From the NCBI RefSeq assembly GCF_004769575.1, contig NZ_RQGA01000003.1:434001-498000 (forward strand): 64,000 bases of DNA, read 5' to 3'. Positions 54,407 to 62,667 of this stretch are shown piece after piece; within the stretch, counting starts at the first letter, position 1, and each line of letters opens with the position of its first letter. The stretch is from Leptospira perdikensis (GTDB lineage Bacteria; Spirochaetota; Leptospiria; Leptospirales; Leptospiraceae). Below the pieces are notes generated by a model, which was not told the origin of the DNA, searched no databases, and saw only the letters and a program-made list of their open reading frames with translations. The translations under genes were made by a program, and so were the position numbers.

Positions 54407-57400
54407 TTGAAAACGGTAAAAGAAATTCCTAAAGATGTTAGTGAAGATGATTTTTTATCAACACTGCCAACTAACGATTTAAAGAAACTAATCAATTTAT
54501 TCGAATTTAGATCGTTGATTGCAAATGATAGGGTTGGTGGGAGTGGAATAGAACTAACACCAATTATTATCGTAGAGACGGGAAGAATTCAGGTAAAATT
54601 AAAAATAAACGAAAAGGAACTTCTGATTAAAACTTTAACAGAAGGTTCTTTTTATGGAATTTCCGAGTTCTCCTCTGATTCATTAAAAAAACAAATCTTT
54701 CAAGTAGAAGAAAATTCAAAGGTTCTGGTTCTATCACCTCTCTCATTTTTAAAATTCATTGAATCCGATAAAACTAAAAAACAATTATGGAATGAATATA
54801 AGGAAAATGTACAACTTCGTGATGAATTGAGAATTCATCCTTATTTTAGAAAACTTTCCAATACAGAAATCCAGGACATATCGAAGGTATTGGTAAAACG
54901 AAAGATAAATTCTGGTCAAATTCTAATGAAAGAAGGTAGTAAAAGTTCTTCTTTATTTTTCATTCGATCAGGAAGATTTAAAGTTACTAAATCTACTTGG
55001 CAGAAGGATTATTTTTCTTTTGTTGAAGCAGGTTCTGTGTTAGGTGAGATGGGGGTATTAGAGAAAAAGGCAAGAAATGCTACTGTTACCGCAGTGGAAG
55101 AGAGTTTTGTTTATGAACTTTCTTCAAAAGATGCAGAAAGTTTTTTCAAAAAATCGGAGAGTTTGCTGATCACCATTCGTTCGATTATGAGTGAAAGGAA
55201 ACTTAATTTAGGTGATGGTTCCGAAGAAGACAAGTTTGAAACATCCAATATTTATGAAGAAGATCGATTTCATTTTTTACCCAAGTTAAAATTTTCTCCT
55301 CCACTTAGAAACCAAATACGATTTCCATTTCTGTTTCAAGATGGTAAGTCACAATCGGGTGATGCTTGCCGTAAAATGATATTTCGTTATTGGGGATATT
55401 CATTTGCAGAATATGATGCAGATCCATCCTTTCCAGATTTTGATCCTGATATTCGGCCTAACCATTGGAAGAGTTGTTTTGGAGAAGAGAAAGGTGATTG
55501 TTATTTTGTAAATTGGAAGGACCATGAAGTAGAATTAAATAACAATCCAGCCATTAATTTTTTTGAAAACTCGAAGTATGTTGTCGTTAAGTCAATTGGC
55601 CATAAAAAGGTTCTCATCATGGACCCAGAGTTTGGTGAGATGACTATATCTCGAGAAGAATGGGAACAAAAATCTTCGACCGTACTTATCTATTTTATTC
55701 CTAAAGTAAAACCCGATCAGAAATGGGAATGGAGGAATCGATTTTTTTCAGGCCTTGCCGAATATTTTATACCTGCAATTAAGTATTTAAAAGCGGGTAT
55801 TGCTGCTAGTTTTGTAATCAAAGGTTTGGAAGTATTCATCCCATTAGTAAATTTGTATTTGATTGATGCTGTTTTGTTACAAGAGAACAAAGAGTTTTTT
55901 CTTCCTGTGATTTTAGCTGTTGTTTTGCTTAGTTTTTCGCAGTCTTTTCTTGCTTACTTTAGATCGAATGTTATTTTTTTTACGAGTAATCGAGTAAATC
56001 AAACCATTGCCATTCGGTTTTTAGTGAAACTAATTTCTTTACCTATCTCTTTTTTTGAAAGGAATCGGAAAGGGGAAATTCTTAATCGTTGGGAAGAAAT
56101 AGAATCGGTAATTTTGTTTTTTTCTGACCAAGGGGCAATGAAATTGTTCGATTTGCTTTTTAGTTCTTTGGTATTTATTATTTTTCTTTTCCTCTCTCCT
56201 TTGTTGTTGGTAATCATTGGATTTTTAATTTTACCGGAGATGTTGATTCTTCGTGCACTTACACCAAAGATTATTGAGGAAACAAAAAAAGAATCACTTA
56301 AAAAATCTGAAACTTTAAGTTACTTCATAGAGACCATTCACGGTTTCGAGACAATTAAAAATTTAGGTGCAACTTATTCACACCGTTGGGACTTCGAAAA
56401 AAGACTGACCACTCAACTGAATTCAGAAGGAAAAAAACTATTTTATTCCAACTTACTTTTTACCAATACTGAGTTTTTTAAACAGATCACCGTAGTGGTT
56501 GTAATGTTAGTTGGTAGTATTCTTATTCTGAATGACAAAATGACACTCGGAACGTTGTATGCGATCATTGGTCTTGTTGCCTATATTCGAAATCCCATTG
56601 TTTCTTTATATGATGATTTTTTAAAGTTTCACAAAGCAAATGTATCTTGGAATCGTTTAAGAAGTTTTGAATCTTTGGATAGTGAAATCACAGATAGAGA
56701 TAATTTATTTAAAATAGATTTACCTGAAGTTAAAGGTGACATAGAATTTAAAAATTTAAGTTTTTCGTATGATACTTTAAAACCAGAATCAGGAATTCGA
56801 AATCTAAAAATTAAAATCAAAGCCGGAAAAAAAGTTGCCTTTGTAGGAAGAAGTGGAAGTGGGAAATCTACCATTTTAAAACTCATTCTTGGTTTGTACA
56901 ATCCACAAGAAGGAGAAATCATCATAGATGATGTAACTTTGAACGAAATTTGGCTTCCTAGTTTGAGAACAAAAATAGGTGTGTTGTTTCAAGAGAATCC
57001 TTTGATTTCAGGAACGGTCAGGGAAAACATATCTATTACAAAACCGGAAGCAACTTTAAGTGAAGTAGTCGAAGCCGCTAAATTGGCTTGTATTCATGAT
57101 GATATCGTCAAACTTCCGCTTGGTTATGATACGGAAATTTCAGAAAGAGGGTTTATTTTTTCCGGTGGTCAAAAACAAAGAGTTTCGCTTGCACGTTTGT
57201 TTTTACAAAGGCCTAATGTTCTGCTTTTGGATGAACCAACAGCCTCCTTAGATAAGGAAACGGAAGCACGAATTCTGTCTCATATAGGTTCTGTATTTGC
57301 AAATGCAACCATCATTACTGTTGCTCACAGATTGGATACAATCCGTAATTATGACCAAATTTTTGTATTAGAGAGGGGGAAGTTGGAGGGGAAAGGCACT

Positions 57401-57469
57401 CATAGGGAGTTACTTTCTAAAGGCGGAATTTACCAATTACTTCATTCCAAACAGGAAGCGATCCGATAA
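54407..57469 (+). CDS. ABC exporter with tandem cyclic-nucleotide-binding domains and inactive C39 domain (2)
   Basis: 1020 residues, same layout as the first exporter. The second CRP-type domain has GEMGVLEKKARNATV at about 213-227, with Glu and Arg kept; the first domain is degenerate. The C39-like domain (about 305-420) aligns with peptidase-type exporters: Gln of the oxyanion hole is kept, but the catalytic Cys is Ser (about residue 317, in QSGDACRKMIFRYWG). The His is replaced by Lys before YVVVKSI, while DPEFG is kept, so it should bind but not cut. The transmembrane domain spans about 450-730. ATPase: GRSGSGKST, FSGGQKQRVSLARLF (Phe in place of Leu), VLLLDEPTASLD and TVAHRLDT. Confidence 0.9.
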   Translation: MKTVKEIPKDVSEDDFLSTLPTNDLKKLINLFEFRSLIANDRVGGSGIELTPIIIVETGRIQVKLKINEKELLIKTLTEGSFYGISEFSSDSLKKQIFQVEENSKVLVLSPLSFLKFIESDKTKKQLWNEYKENVQLRDELRIHPYFRKLSNTEIQDISKVLVKRKINSGQILMKEGSKSSSLFFIRSGRFKVTKSTWQKDYFSFVEAGSVLGEMGVLEKKARNATVTAVEESFVYELSSKDAESFFKKSESLLITIRSIMSERKLNLGDGSEEDKFETSNIYEEDRFHFLPKLKFSPPLRNQIRFPFLFQDGKSQSGDACRKMIFRYWGYSFAEYDADPSFPDFDPDIRPNHWKSCFGEEKGDCYFVNWKDHEVELNNNPAINFFENSKYVVVKSIGHKKVLIMDPEFGEMTISREEWEQKSSTVLIYFIPKVKPDQKWEWRNRFFSGLAEYFIPAIKYLKAGIAASFVIKGLEVFIPLVNLYLIDAVLLQENKEFFLPVILAVVLLSFSQSFLAYFRSNVIFFTSNRVNQTIAIRFLVKLISLPISFFERNRKGEILNRWEEIESVILFFSDQGAMKLFDLLFSSLVFIIFLFLSPLLLVIIGFLILPEMLILRALTPKIIEETKKESLKKSETLSYFIETIHGFETIKNLGATYSHRWDFEKRLTTQLNSEGKKLFYSNLLFTNTEFFKQITVVVVMLVGSILILNDKMTLGTLYAIIGLVAYIRNPIVSLYDDFLKFHKANVSWNRLRSFESLDSEITDRDNLFKIDLPEVKGDIEFKNLSFSYDTLKPESGIRNLKIKIKAGKKVAFVGRSGSGKSTILKLILGLYNPQEGEIIIDDVTLNEIWLPSLRTKIGVLFQENPLISGTVRENISITKPEATLSEVVEAAKLACIHDDIVKLPLGYDTEISERGFIFSGGQKQRVSLARLFLQRPNVLLLDEPTASLDKETEARILSHIGSVFANATIITVAHRLDTIRNYDQIFVLERGKLEGKGTHRELLSKGGIYQLLHSKQEAIR

Positions 57470-57477
57470 TTGAATTA

Positions 57478-58839
57478 GTGATCCGTTTTTATTTATTCAT
57501 ATTTTTCTTTTTTTTATCCATTGTACCAATTTTAAATATTTGGGCAGATGCGGTCGAATTTCATGACTTGCCAAAGTTAGTTGGTGAAAAGTCATATGAG
57601 TTAAAATTAAAAGAAATGGAAATTGAACGTAAAAAAGTCGATATCGATTCAAGAAATTTACGTTATTTGCCTTCTGTCAATCTAGAACATTCTCCATTCT
57701 TTGAATCATTACGAGGGGATGGTTATAACAGAAAAGGTTGGAATACATCTTTAAATCTAAATTGGAATTTCCAAGACCAAGGAAATACCGTTCTAACCAA
57801 TATGATATTGGAATTAGAATATGAACGTTTGTTATTGGAATATCGTGCTCTTTATCAAAAGGAGTTATTTGACCAAGCATTTCAATATGCAGAGACCTTA
57901 AAGTTATTAGCGTTTTATGATTATGATTTTTCCAATGAATCAGATGCAGATAAACAATTTCAAACTGTTCAGAAACTTTATAAACAAGGTATTGAATCCT
58001 ATTTAGTAACTCAAAACTCAAAAGTAGATTATTTCTTTTATAAATACAATGTGATCAAATCAAGGTTGGACCAACAAAAAAGCCAATCCATATTTAGAAG
58101 AAAGTTTTTACTTAAAGATGTTGCTTTAAAACAAATACCCGAACGTGAATATAAAATTCTTCCTTTAGAATCAACATTATCCGAATATGAAAAAAATCTA
58201 ACCGATCTGAATTTTGATATCATCCTTACTATCAACCAAGTTAAGATTTTAGAAATTCAAAAGATGGTAAGATTCAACGAACTCTGGGTTCCTGATTTTT
58301 TTGTGAATGTTTATAACCAGTCCAGTCGGGAATCCTATTCGGGTCTTAGCGGAACATGGGCAAATTCTATGGAAGTTTATGACTATAGTCGGAACGATTT
58401 TAGTCGTTATGCCAGATCTTCTGATGCGGATTTTAATGTAGGTGGAAATTTTGGATTTCGATTTCCTTTGTTCAATCGTTGGTTGTCTAAAAATGAATTT
58501 GATAAATCTAAAATCGAAATTAAATTAGCTAAGTCTCAATCGCAATTTTTAAGAGAAAATACCGGTTTGTATCTCTTTGAGTTGATCCAACAACATAACA
58601 ACCTAGTCGAGTTGTATGATATCTCGCGCGAAAGTAAACGGATTGCCGAAGAAAACTATCAAATTATGGAAAAGGCCTACAAAACGGGATCTGCATCTGT
58701 GATCGAATTGCAAACAGTTGATAGGCGACTCCGTGATGTGATGCGAAACGAAATTCAAAATCGATATGATCTCATTCAGCTGAGGCTTCAGATTGGTCTT
58801 CTTTTAGGAGACACAATGAAGTTCTTAAATAATAACTAA
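57478..58839 (+). CDS. TolC-type outer-membrane channel protein
   Basis: 453 residues starting at GTG 57478, 8 bp after the second ABC gene. Signal peptide (FYLFIFFFFLSIVPILNIWA). The body is the two-fold helical repeat of TolC proteins: DLPKLVGEKSYELKLKEMEIE, then RNLRYLPSVNLEHSPF (first strand pair) in one half, and NFGFRFPLFNRWLSKNEFDKSK with NYQIMEKAYKTGSASVIEL in the other, the family signature for the inner helices. It would form the trimeric outer-membrane duct of the type I system. The stop codon shares CTAA with the stop of the convergent lipoprotein gene. Confidence 0.9.
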   Translation: MIRFYLFIFFFFLSIVPILNIWADAVEFHDLPKLVGEKSYELKLKEMEIERKKVDIDSRNLRYLPSVNLEHSPFFESLRGDGYNRKGWNTSLNLNWNFQDQGNTVLTNMILELEYERLLLEYRALYQKELFDQAFQYAETLKLLAFYDYDFSNESDADKQFQTVQKLYKQGIESYLVTQNSKVDYFFYKYNVIKSRLDQQKSQSIFRRKFLLKDVALKQIPEREYKILPLESTLSEYEKNLTDLNFDIILTINQVKILEIQKMVRFNELWVPDFFVNVYNQSSRESYSGLSGTWANSMEVYDYSRNDFSRYARSSDADFNVGGNFGFRFPLFNRWLSKNEFDKSKIEIKLAKSQSQFLRENTGLYLFELIQQHNNLVELYDISRESKRIAEENYQIMEKAYKTGSASVIELQTVDRRLRDVMRNEIQNRYDLIQLRLQIGLLLGDTMKFLNNN

Positions 58840-59198
58840 AGATCAGTGGGACGAATTGTGTTTTGTTCCGAACCTGTTTCTGGAATTCCACATCTTTCTT
58901 TTTTCCATTGGCTTAGAATTTCATCCGATTTAACCTTATTCTTATAATGAATGTATGGGGTGGTGAGAATCGGTAAAAGAAAAATAGGAGAAAAAGCTGA
59001 ATTGAGAAGTGAAAGAACCACAACAAGCCCGAGTGTTAATGCGTTTTCATCGAATACTTCTGTGACTTGACGTTTGGTTTGGTAATAATAAGCCAAACAG
59101 TCGTCTGTATGATTTGCCGTTTGGAAAGGAATACTTACACAACCGGTAAAACTTAAAAGATTAAGTATTATAATGAATCGGATAAATTTTGAATGCAT
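58836..59198 (-). CDS. Small lipoprotein of unknown function (1)
   Basis: 120 residues. Lipoprotein signal FIRFIIILNLLSFTGC, Cys about 20. The mature part has an unexpected second hydrophobic stretch (ALTLGLVVVLSLLNSAFSPIFLLPIL, about 52-77), so it may be membrane-spanning as well as lipidated. No family known. It starts inside the end of the preceding lipoprotein gene (31-bp overlap), so translation is probably coupled. Confidence 0.65.
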   Translation of the reverse strand: MHSKFIRFIIILNLLSFTGCVSIPFQTANHTDDCLAYYYQTKRQVTEVFDENALTLGLVVVLSLLNSAFSPIFLLPILTTPYIHYKNKVKSDEILSQWKKERCGIPETGSEQNTIRPTDL

Positions 59199-59743
59199 GT
59201 TCTTACAGCTTCTAAGTTTGTTTCTTCAATCATTCGTTGGAAATTTCTTACTTTAAAAAAACCATATAAAAATTCGGTTGCATTTCCTTTTTTGGTAATC
59301 GTTTCTTCTTTCATAAGAGATTTGTTTTTATACAGTTTGTATTTGAAGTCAACTGTATACTCGGCTATCCTATATTGAATGGGCCAGATGGCAATCAACG
59401 GATATGCTGCGGGCCATGTATACCACCAGTTGTAGTTGTCTTCATAATGTGTTTTCATTTCAACATCGATCGTATAAAAATCAGATGTGGTTTTTGGATC
59501 GAGTTCTGTAACCACACTTGGAAATAATCCAGATGATGTTAGGTGGCCTTTGAATGCCATTCTCCATGCATCCGTATATACTCCGCGATCAGCAGATAGG
59601 ATTTCAAATTTACCGATTACTAAAGGAAGATTTGTCTGTGTTCGGTTTGTATTTCCATTCGGGGAAGGGGGAGGCACCTGACGTAAATCGACAGAGCATT
59701 GAAGGAAAAAAAGGATTAATAGATAATAAGAGAAGGTTCTCAT
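59168..59743 (-). CDS. Lipoprotein of unknown function (2)
   Basis: 191 residues. Signal RTFSYYLLILFFLQC with Gln before the lipid Cys (about 16), as in the LpoB-like protein. The mature part begins with a short Pro-rich tether (PPPSPNGNTN) and contains a beta-rich domain: LVIGKFEILSADRGVYTDAW, TSDFYTIDVEMKTHYEDNYN, IAEYTVDFKYKLYKNKSLM. A tryptophan-rich patch (NWWYTWPAAYPLIAIWP) in the middle is unusual and may face the membrane. The arrangement resembles small outer-membrane assembly lipoproteins, but I assign no function. Confidence 0.65.
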   Translation of the reverse strand: MRTFSYYLLILFFLQCSVDLRQVPPPSPNGNTNRTQTNLPLVIGKFEILSADRGVYTDAWRMAFKGHLTSSGLFPSVVTELDPKTTSDFYTIDVEMKTHYEDNYNWWYTWPAAYPLIAIWPIQYRIAEYTVDFKYKLYKNKSLMKEETITKKGNATEFLYGFFKVRNFQRMIEETNLEAVRTCIQNLSDSL

Positions 59744-59785
59744 TTTTTTTAGTCTTCACTCTAAGTAGTTTTGAGAAGAGATCAA

Positions 59786-61084
59786 TCAATTTTCTTTACA
59801 TTTATAAATTTGAATATGGTTTTCTATCTCTCTTTCCCAAATATATCCCTTCGGAATGGCTATCGGTAGAGTTTCATTCCGGAATTGATAAAAAACAAAA
59901 TAATCAGCCGAATACTCATGGCCTGATAAAAACATCTGAACTTGGCTTCGATTGGAAAGATACTGCGGTACATTCGAAACCACTGATTTTTCTGCGATTA
60001 ACGTACGCATGGTAGTGAGATCTCTTATGGAAATACCTGGATTCATATATTCTTTTTTATAGGAATAAGATTTGGATGGAGGGCCAAATGAAACAAAAAG
60101 AATAAGAGAAATAGTTAGTGTTATACAAGCAAACAACCATTTGTTTTTTTCTTGGAATGTATCTATAGTTTCTATAAAACTAAGAAAGAGGAGGGGGATT
60201 GTTATGAAACTGTGATGGGTGAAAGGAGTTTTGTTCACTTCATATGAAGAAAATAGCGAATAACAAAGATAAGGGATCAAACAGAACATCAATTTGTTTC
60301 TAAATGTCAAAAAAACAAATGGTAGGTTTAAAAACATAAAAAGATAAGGAAACAAATGTAAGTTTTGCAAAGCAACAATTGGGTTTTGATACCTCTCCCA
60401 GTGTGCAGGGAATTGTACAGTCAGAGAAGGATTTCGAAACTGGCTGAGAAGAAAAATACAAAAGATAAAATAAACAGATGATAAGATTCCGATAAATAAA
60501 TTTTCTTTTTTCCTAGATCTCCCTTCGACCAAGGAAAATGTAATAAAAACTAAAGCACATTCTTCTTTAGCAAATAAACTTAAAAAGAAAAACAAAATCC
60601 AATAAGGTGATTTTTGTTTCCAAAAGTAATAGAATAAAAAAAATAAAGGGATCCAAAGAACTTCAGGATGGAAATCAAAAATTTGAATCCAGTAAACCGG
60701 TAAAAAACAGCCATATAACAAAGGATAAATCCATTGAAGAAAAGAATTTTTTTGGAACAGAGGAAGAATTAAGATAGGTACACTCAATACAAAAGCTTGA
60801 AAGACTAAAAAACCTTCTACAAAAGGAAAAATACGATAAATCAGACTTAAAGGGTAAATATACCAATTGATATGGTCGGCAAAGTAGTGATGTTCTTTAC
60901 CATCAATCCCGATGGAAGTGACAGCCTTTGTATTGTGTACCAAATTATAGAATAGGTTTTCAAACAGACCGATGTCCACTCCTGCTCCCATATGTTGGTA
61001 ACGAAAGATCGATCTTTCTGATAAAAAATAAAAGACCACCACCCAAATACAAAGGGATGGTAGATAATCACGAAACTGTTTCAT
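59786..61084 (-). CDS. DUF2079-type polytopic membrane protein
   Basis: 432 residues with about ten transmembrane helices. GVDIGLFENLFYNLV, HHYFADHINWYIYPLSLIY, FDFHPEVLWIPLFFLFYYF and SLFAKEECALVF match the order and spacing of the DUF2079 family motifs (GxDLGxF, HF..., DFHP, KED/KEE). The family is related to GT-C glycosyltransferases but has no proven activity. The gene follows the flavoprotein gene by 2 bp. If it is GT-C-like, its acidic DIGLFE motif would be the metal or phosphate site. Confidence 0.82.
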   Translation of the reverse strand: MKQFRDYLPSLCIWVVVFYFLSERSIFRYQHMGAGVDIGLFENLFYNLVHNTKAVTSIGIDGKEHHYFADHINWYIYPLSLIYRIFPFVEGFLVFQAFVLSVPILILPLFQKNSFLQWIYPLLYGCFLPVYWIQIFDFHPEVLWIPLFFLFYYFWKQKSPYWILFFFLSLFAKEECALVFITFSLVEGRSRKKENLFIGILSSVYFIFCIFLLSQFRNPSLTVQFPAHWERYQNPIVALQNLHLFPYLFMFLNLPFVFLTFRNKLMFCLIPYLCYSLFSSYEVNKTPFTHHSFITIPLLFLSFIETIDTFQEKNKWLFACITLTISLILFVSFGPPSKSYSYKKEYMNPGISIRDLTTMRTLIAEKSVVSNVPQYLSNRSQVQMFLSGHEYSADYFVFYQFRNETLPIAIPKGYIWEREIENHIQIYKCKEN

Positions 61085-61086
61085 CT

Positions 61087-62649
61087 CTACTTTGTAAAAC
61101 TACCAGTAAGGGCAGCTTCTGCACATTTCATTCCATCAATGGCTGCTGATACAATCCCACCTGCATAACCGGCTCCTTCTCCACATGGATACAATCCTTT
61201 AATACGTATATGTTCTAATGTCTCAGGATTTCTTGGAACTTGGATGGGAGAAGAAGTACGTGTTTCCGGTGCATGAATGATGGCTTCGTTCGTAAAGTAT
61301 CCTTTCATAGAAGAATCAAATTCCTGGAACCCTTTTTTTAAAGAGTCTGCAATGAGTGGTGGGAGTAAGTCGGAAAGAGAAACGGATACAAGTCCAGGTG
61401 TATAAGAAGTTTTTGGAAGATCGGTGGAGATTTGATTTTTTGTAAAGTCTACCATTCTTTGTGCTGGGGCTTTTTGTGTTCCTCCATTCATTTGGAAGGC
61501 TTTTTGTTCAATTGTCGATTGGTATTTAAGGGCAGAAAAAACGCCATAAGATTCAAATGGTTTAAAGTCATCAAATCTTAGTTCTACGACAATTCCAGAA
61601 TTGGCAGTTGGTCGTGAACGTTCTGCACTCGACCAACCATTGGTCACAACTTCTCCTGGTTTGGTGGCGCAGGGTGCAATCACTCCGCCAGGACACATAC
61701 AAAAACTATACACACCTCTGCCATTAATTTGTTTCACAAGAGAATATTCAGATGCAGGTAATAGTGGGTTTTTTACATCACAATGGTATTGGATAGAATC
61801 AATCAAACTCTGTGGATGTTCTACCCGTACACCAATGGCTAAAGGTTTTGTTTGAATTTCGATTCCCTTTGTATGGAGAAGTTCGAACATTTCTCGTCCT
61901 GAATGGCCTGTGGCGATAATGACATTTTTGGCCATCCACTTGTTACCCGAGGCGGAACTCACCCCCACAATGGAATTTCCTGAAAGAATCAGATCCGTGA
62001 TACGAGTTTGAAAATGAACCTCTCCACCGGAAGAAAGAATACACTCTCTAATATTTTGAATGATACGAGGGAGTTTGTTTGTTCCAATGTGTGGATGTGC
62101 ATCAACTAGTATTTGTTTGGTGGCCCCAAAGGAAACTAAATACTCTAAAACTTTACGAATGTTTCCTCTTTTTTTGGATCTGGTGTAGAGTTTTCCGTCG
62201 GAATAAGTTCCTGCTCCTCCTTCTCCGAAACAATAATTGGAATCTTCGTTTACAATATGATGGACATTGATTCCCCGAAGGTCGTCTATACGATCTTTTA
62301 CATTTTTTCCTCGTTCCAAGATAATCGGCTTTTTTCCAAGTTCTAGCACACGTAATGCGGCAAATAATCCAGCAGGACCTGCTCCGATGATAATGACTGG
62401 CTCCGCTGAATTTACATTTGGAAATTGAGGAATTGTATATTCTAAAGGAATAAAACCTTCGTTTACATACACGTCCAATCGTAATTGGAAAACAACATTT
62501 CTTTGTCTTGCATCAATGGAACGTGAAGTACATTCAATGTGTTTGATGGATGTTTTCGGAATTTTGTTTTGTTTGGAAACAAATTGTAAGAGATGGTCCG
62601 GGTTTGTGGCAATCTCTGGAGTCACTCTGACATTTAATTCTAGTTTCAC
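61087..62649 (-). CDS. FAD-dependent dehydrogenase, COG2509-like
   Basis: 520 residues. A ferredoxin-like N-terminal domain of about 85 residues (LELNVRVTPEIATN; DARQRNVVFQLRLDVYV) precedes VIIIGAGPAGLFAALRVLELG, the FAD site, and PIILERGKNVKDR. GEGGAGTYSDGKLYTRSK and NVIIATGHSGREMFELL are characteristic of this group, and YPCGEGAGYAGGIVSAAIDGMKCAEA near the end closes the FAD fold. The group is annotated as uncharacterised FAD-dependent dehydrogenases; reaction unknown. The gene lies 18 bp downstream of the ChrA-type gene. Confidence 0.9.
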   Translation of the reverse strand: MKLELNVRVTPEIATNPDHLLQFVSKQNKIPKTSIKHIECTSRSIDARQRNVVFQLRLDVYVNEGFIPLEYTIPQFPNVNSAEPVIIIGAGPAGLFAALRVLELGKKPIILERGKNVKDRIDDLRGINVHHIVNEDSNYCFGEGGAGTYSDGKLYTRSKKRGNIRKVLEYLVSFGATKQILVDAHPHIGTNKLPRIIQNIRECILSSGGEVHFQTRITDLILSGNSIVGVSSASGNKWMAKNVIIATGHSGREMFELLHTKGIEIQTKPLAIGVRVEHPQSLIDSIQYHCDVKNPLLPASEYSLVKQINGRGVYSFCMCPGGVIAPCATKPGEVVTNGWSSAERSRPTANSGIVVELRFDDFKPFESYGVFSALKYQSTIEQKAFQMNGGTQKAPAQRMVDFTKNQISTDLPKTSYTPGLVSVSLSDLLPPLIADSLKKGFQEFDSSMKGYFTNEAIIHAPETRTSSPIQVPRNPETLEHIRIKGLYPCGEGAGYAGGIVSAAIDGMKCAEAALTGSFTK

Positions 62650-62667
62650 GAGAGATATTTTCCTAAA

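Noticed and set aside
59554..60015. 153-codon plus-strand open frame
   Set aside because: It spans the ends of two minus-strand genes with known-type features and shows no ribosome binding site or domain.
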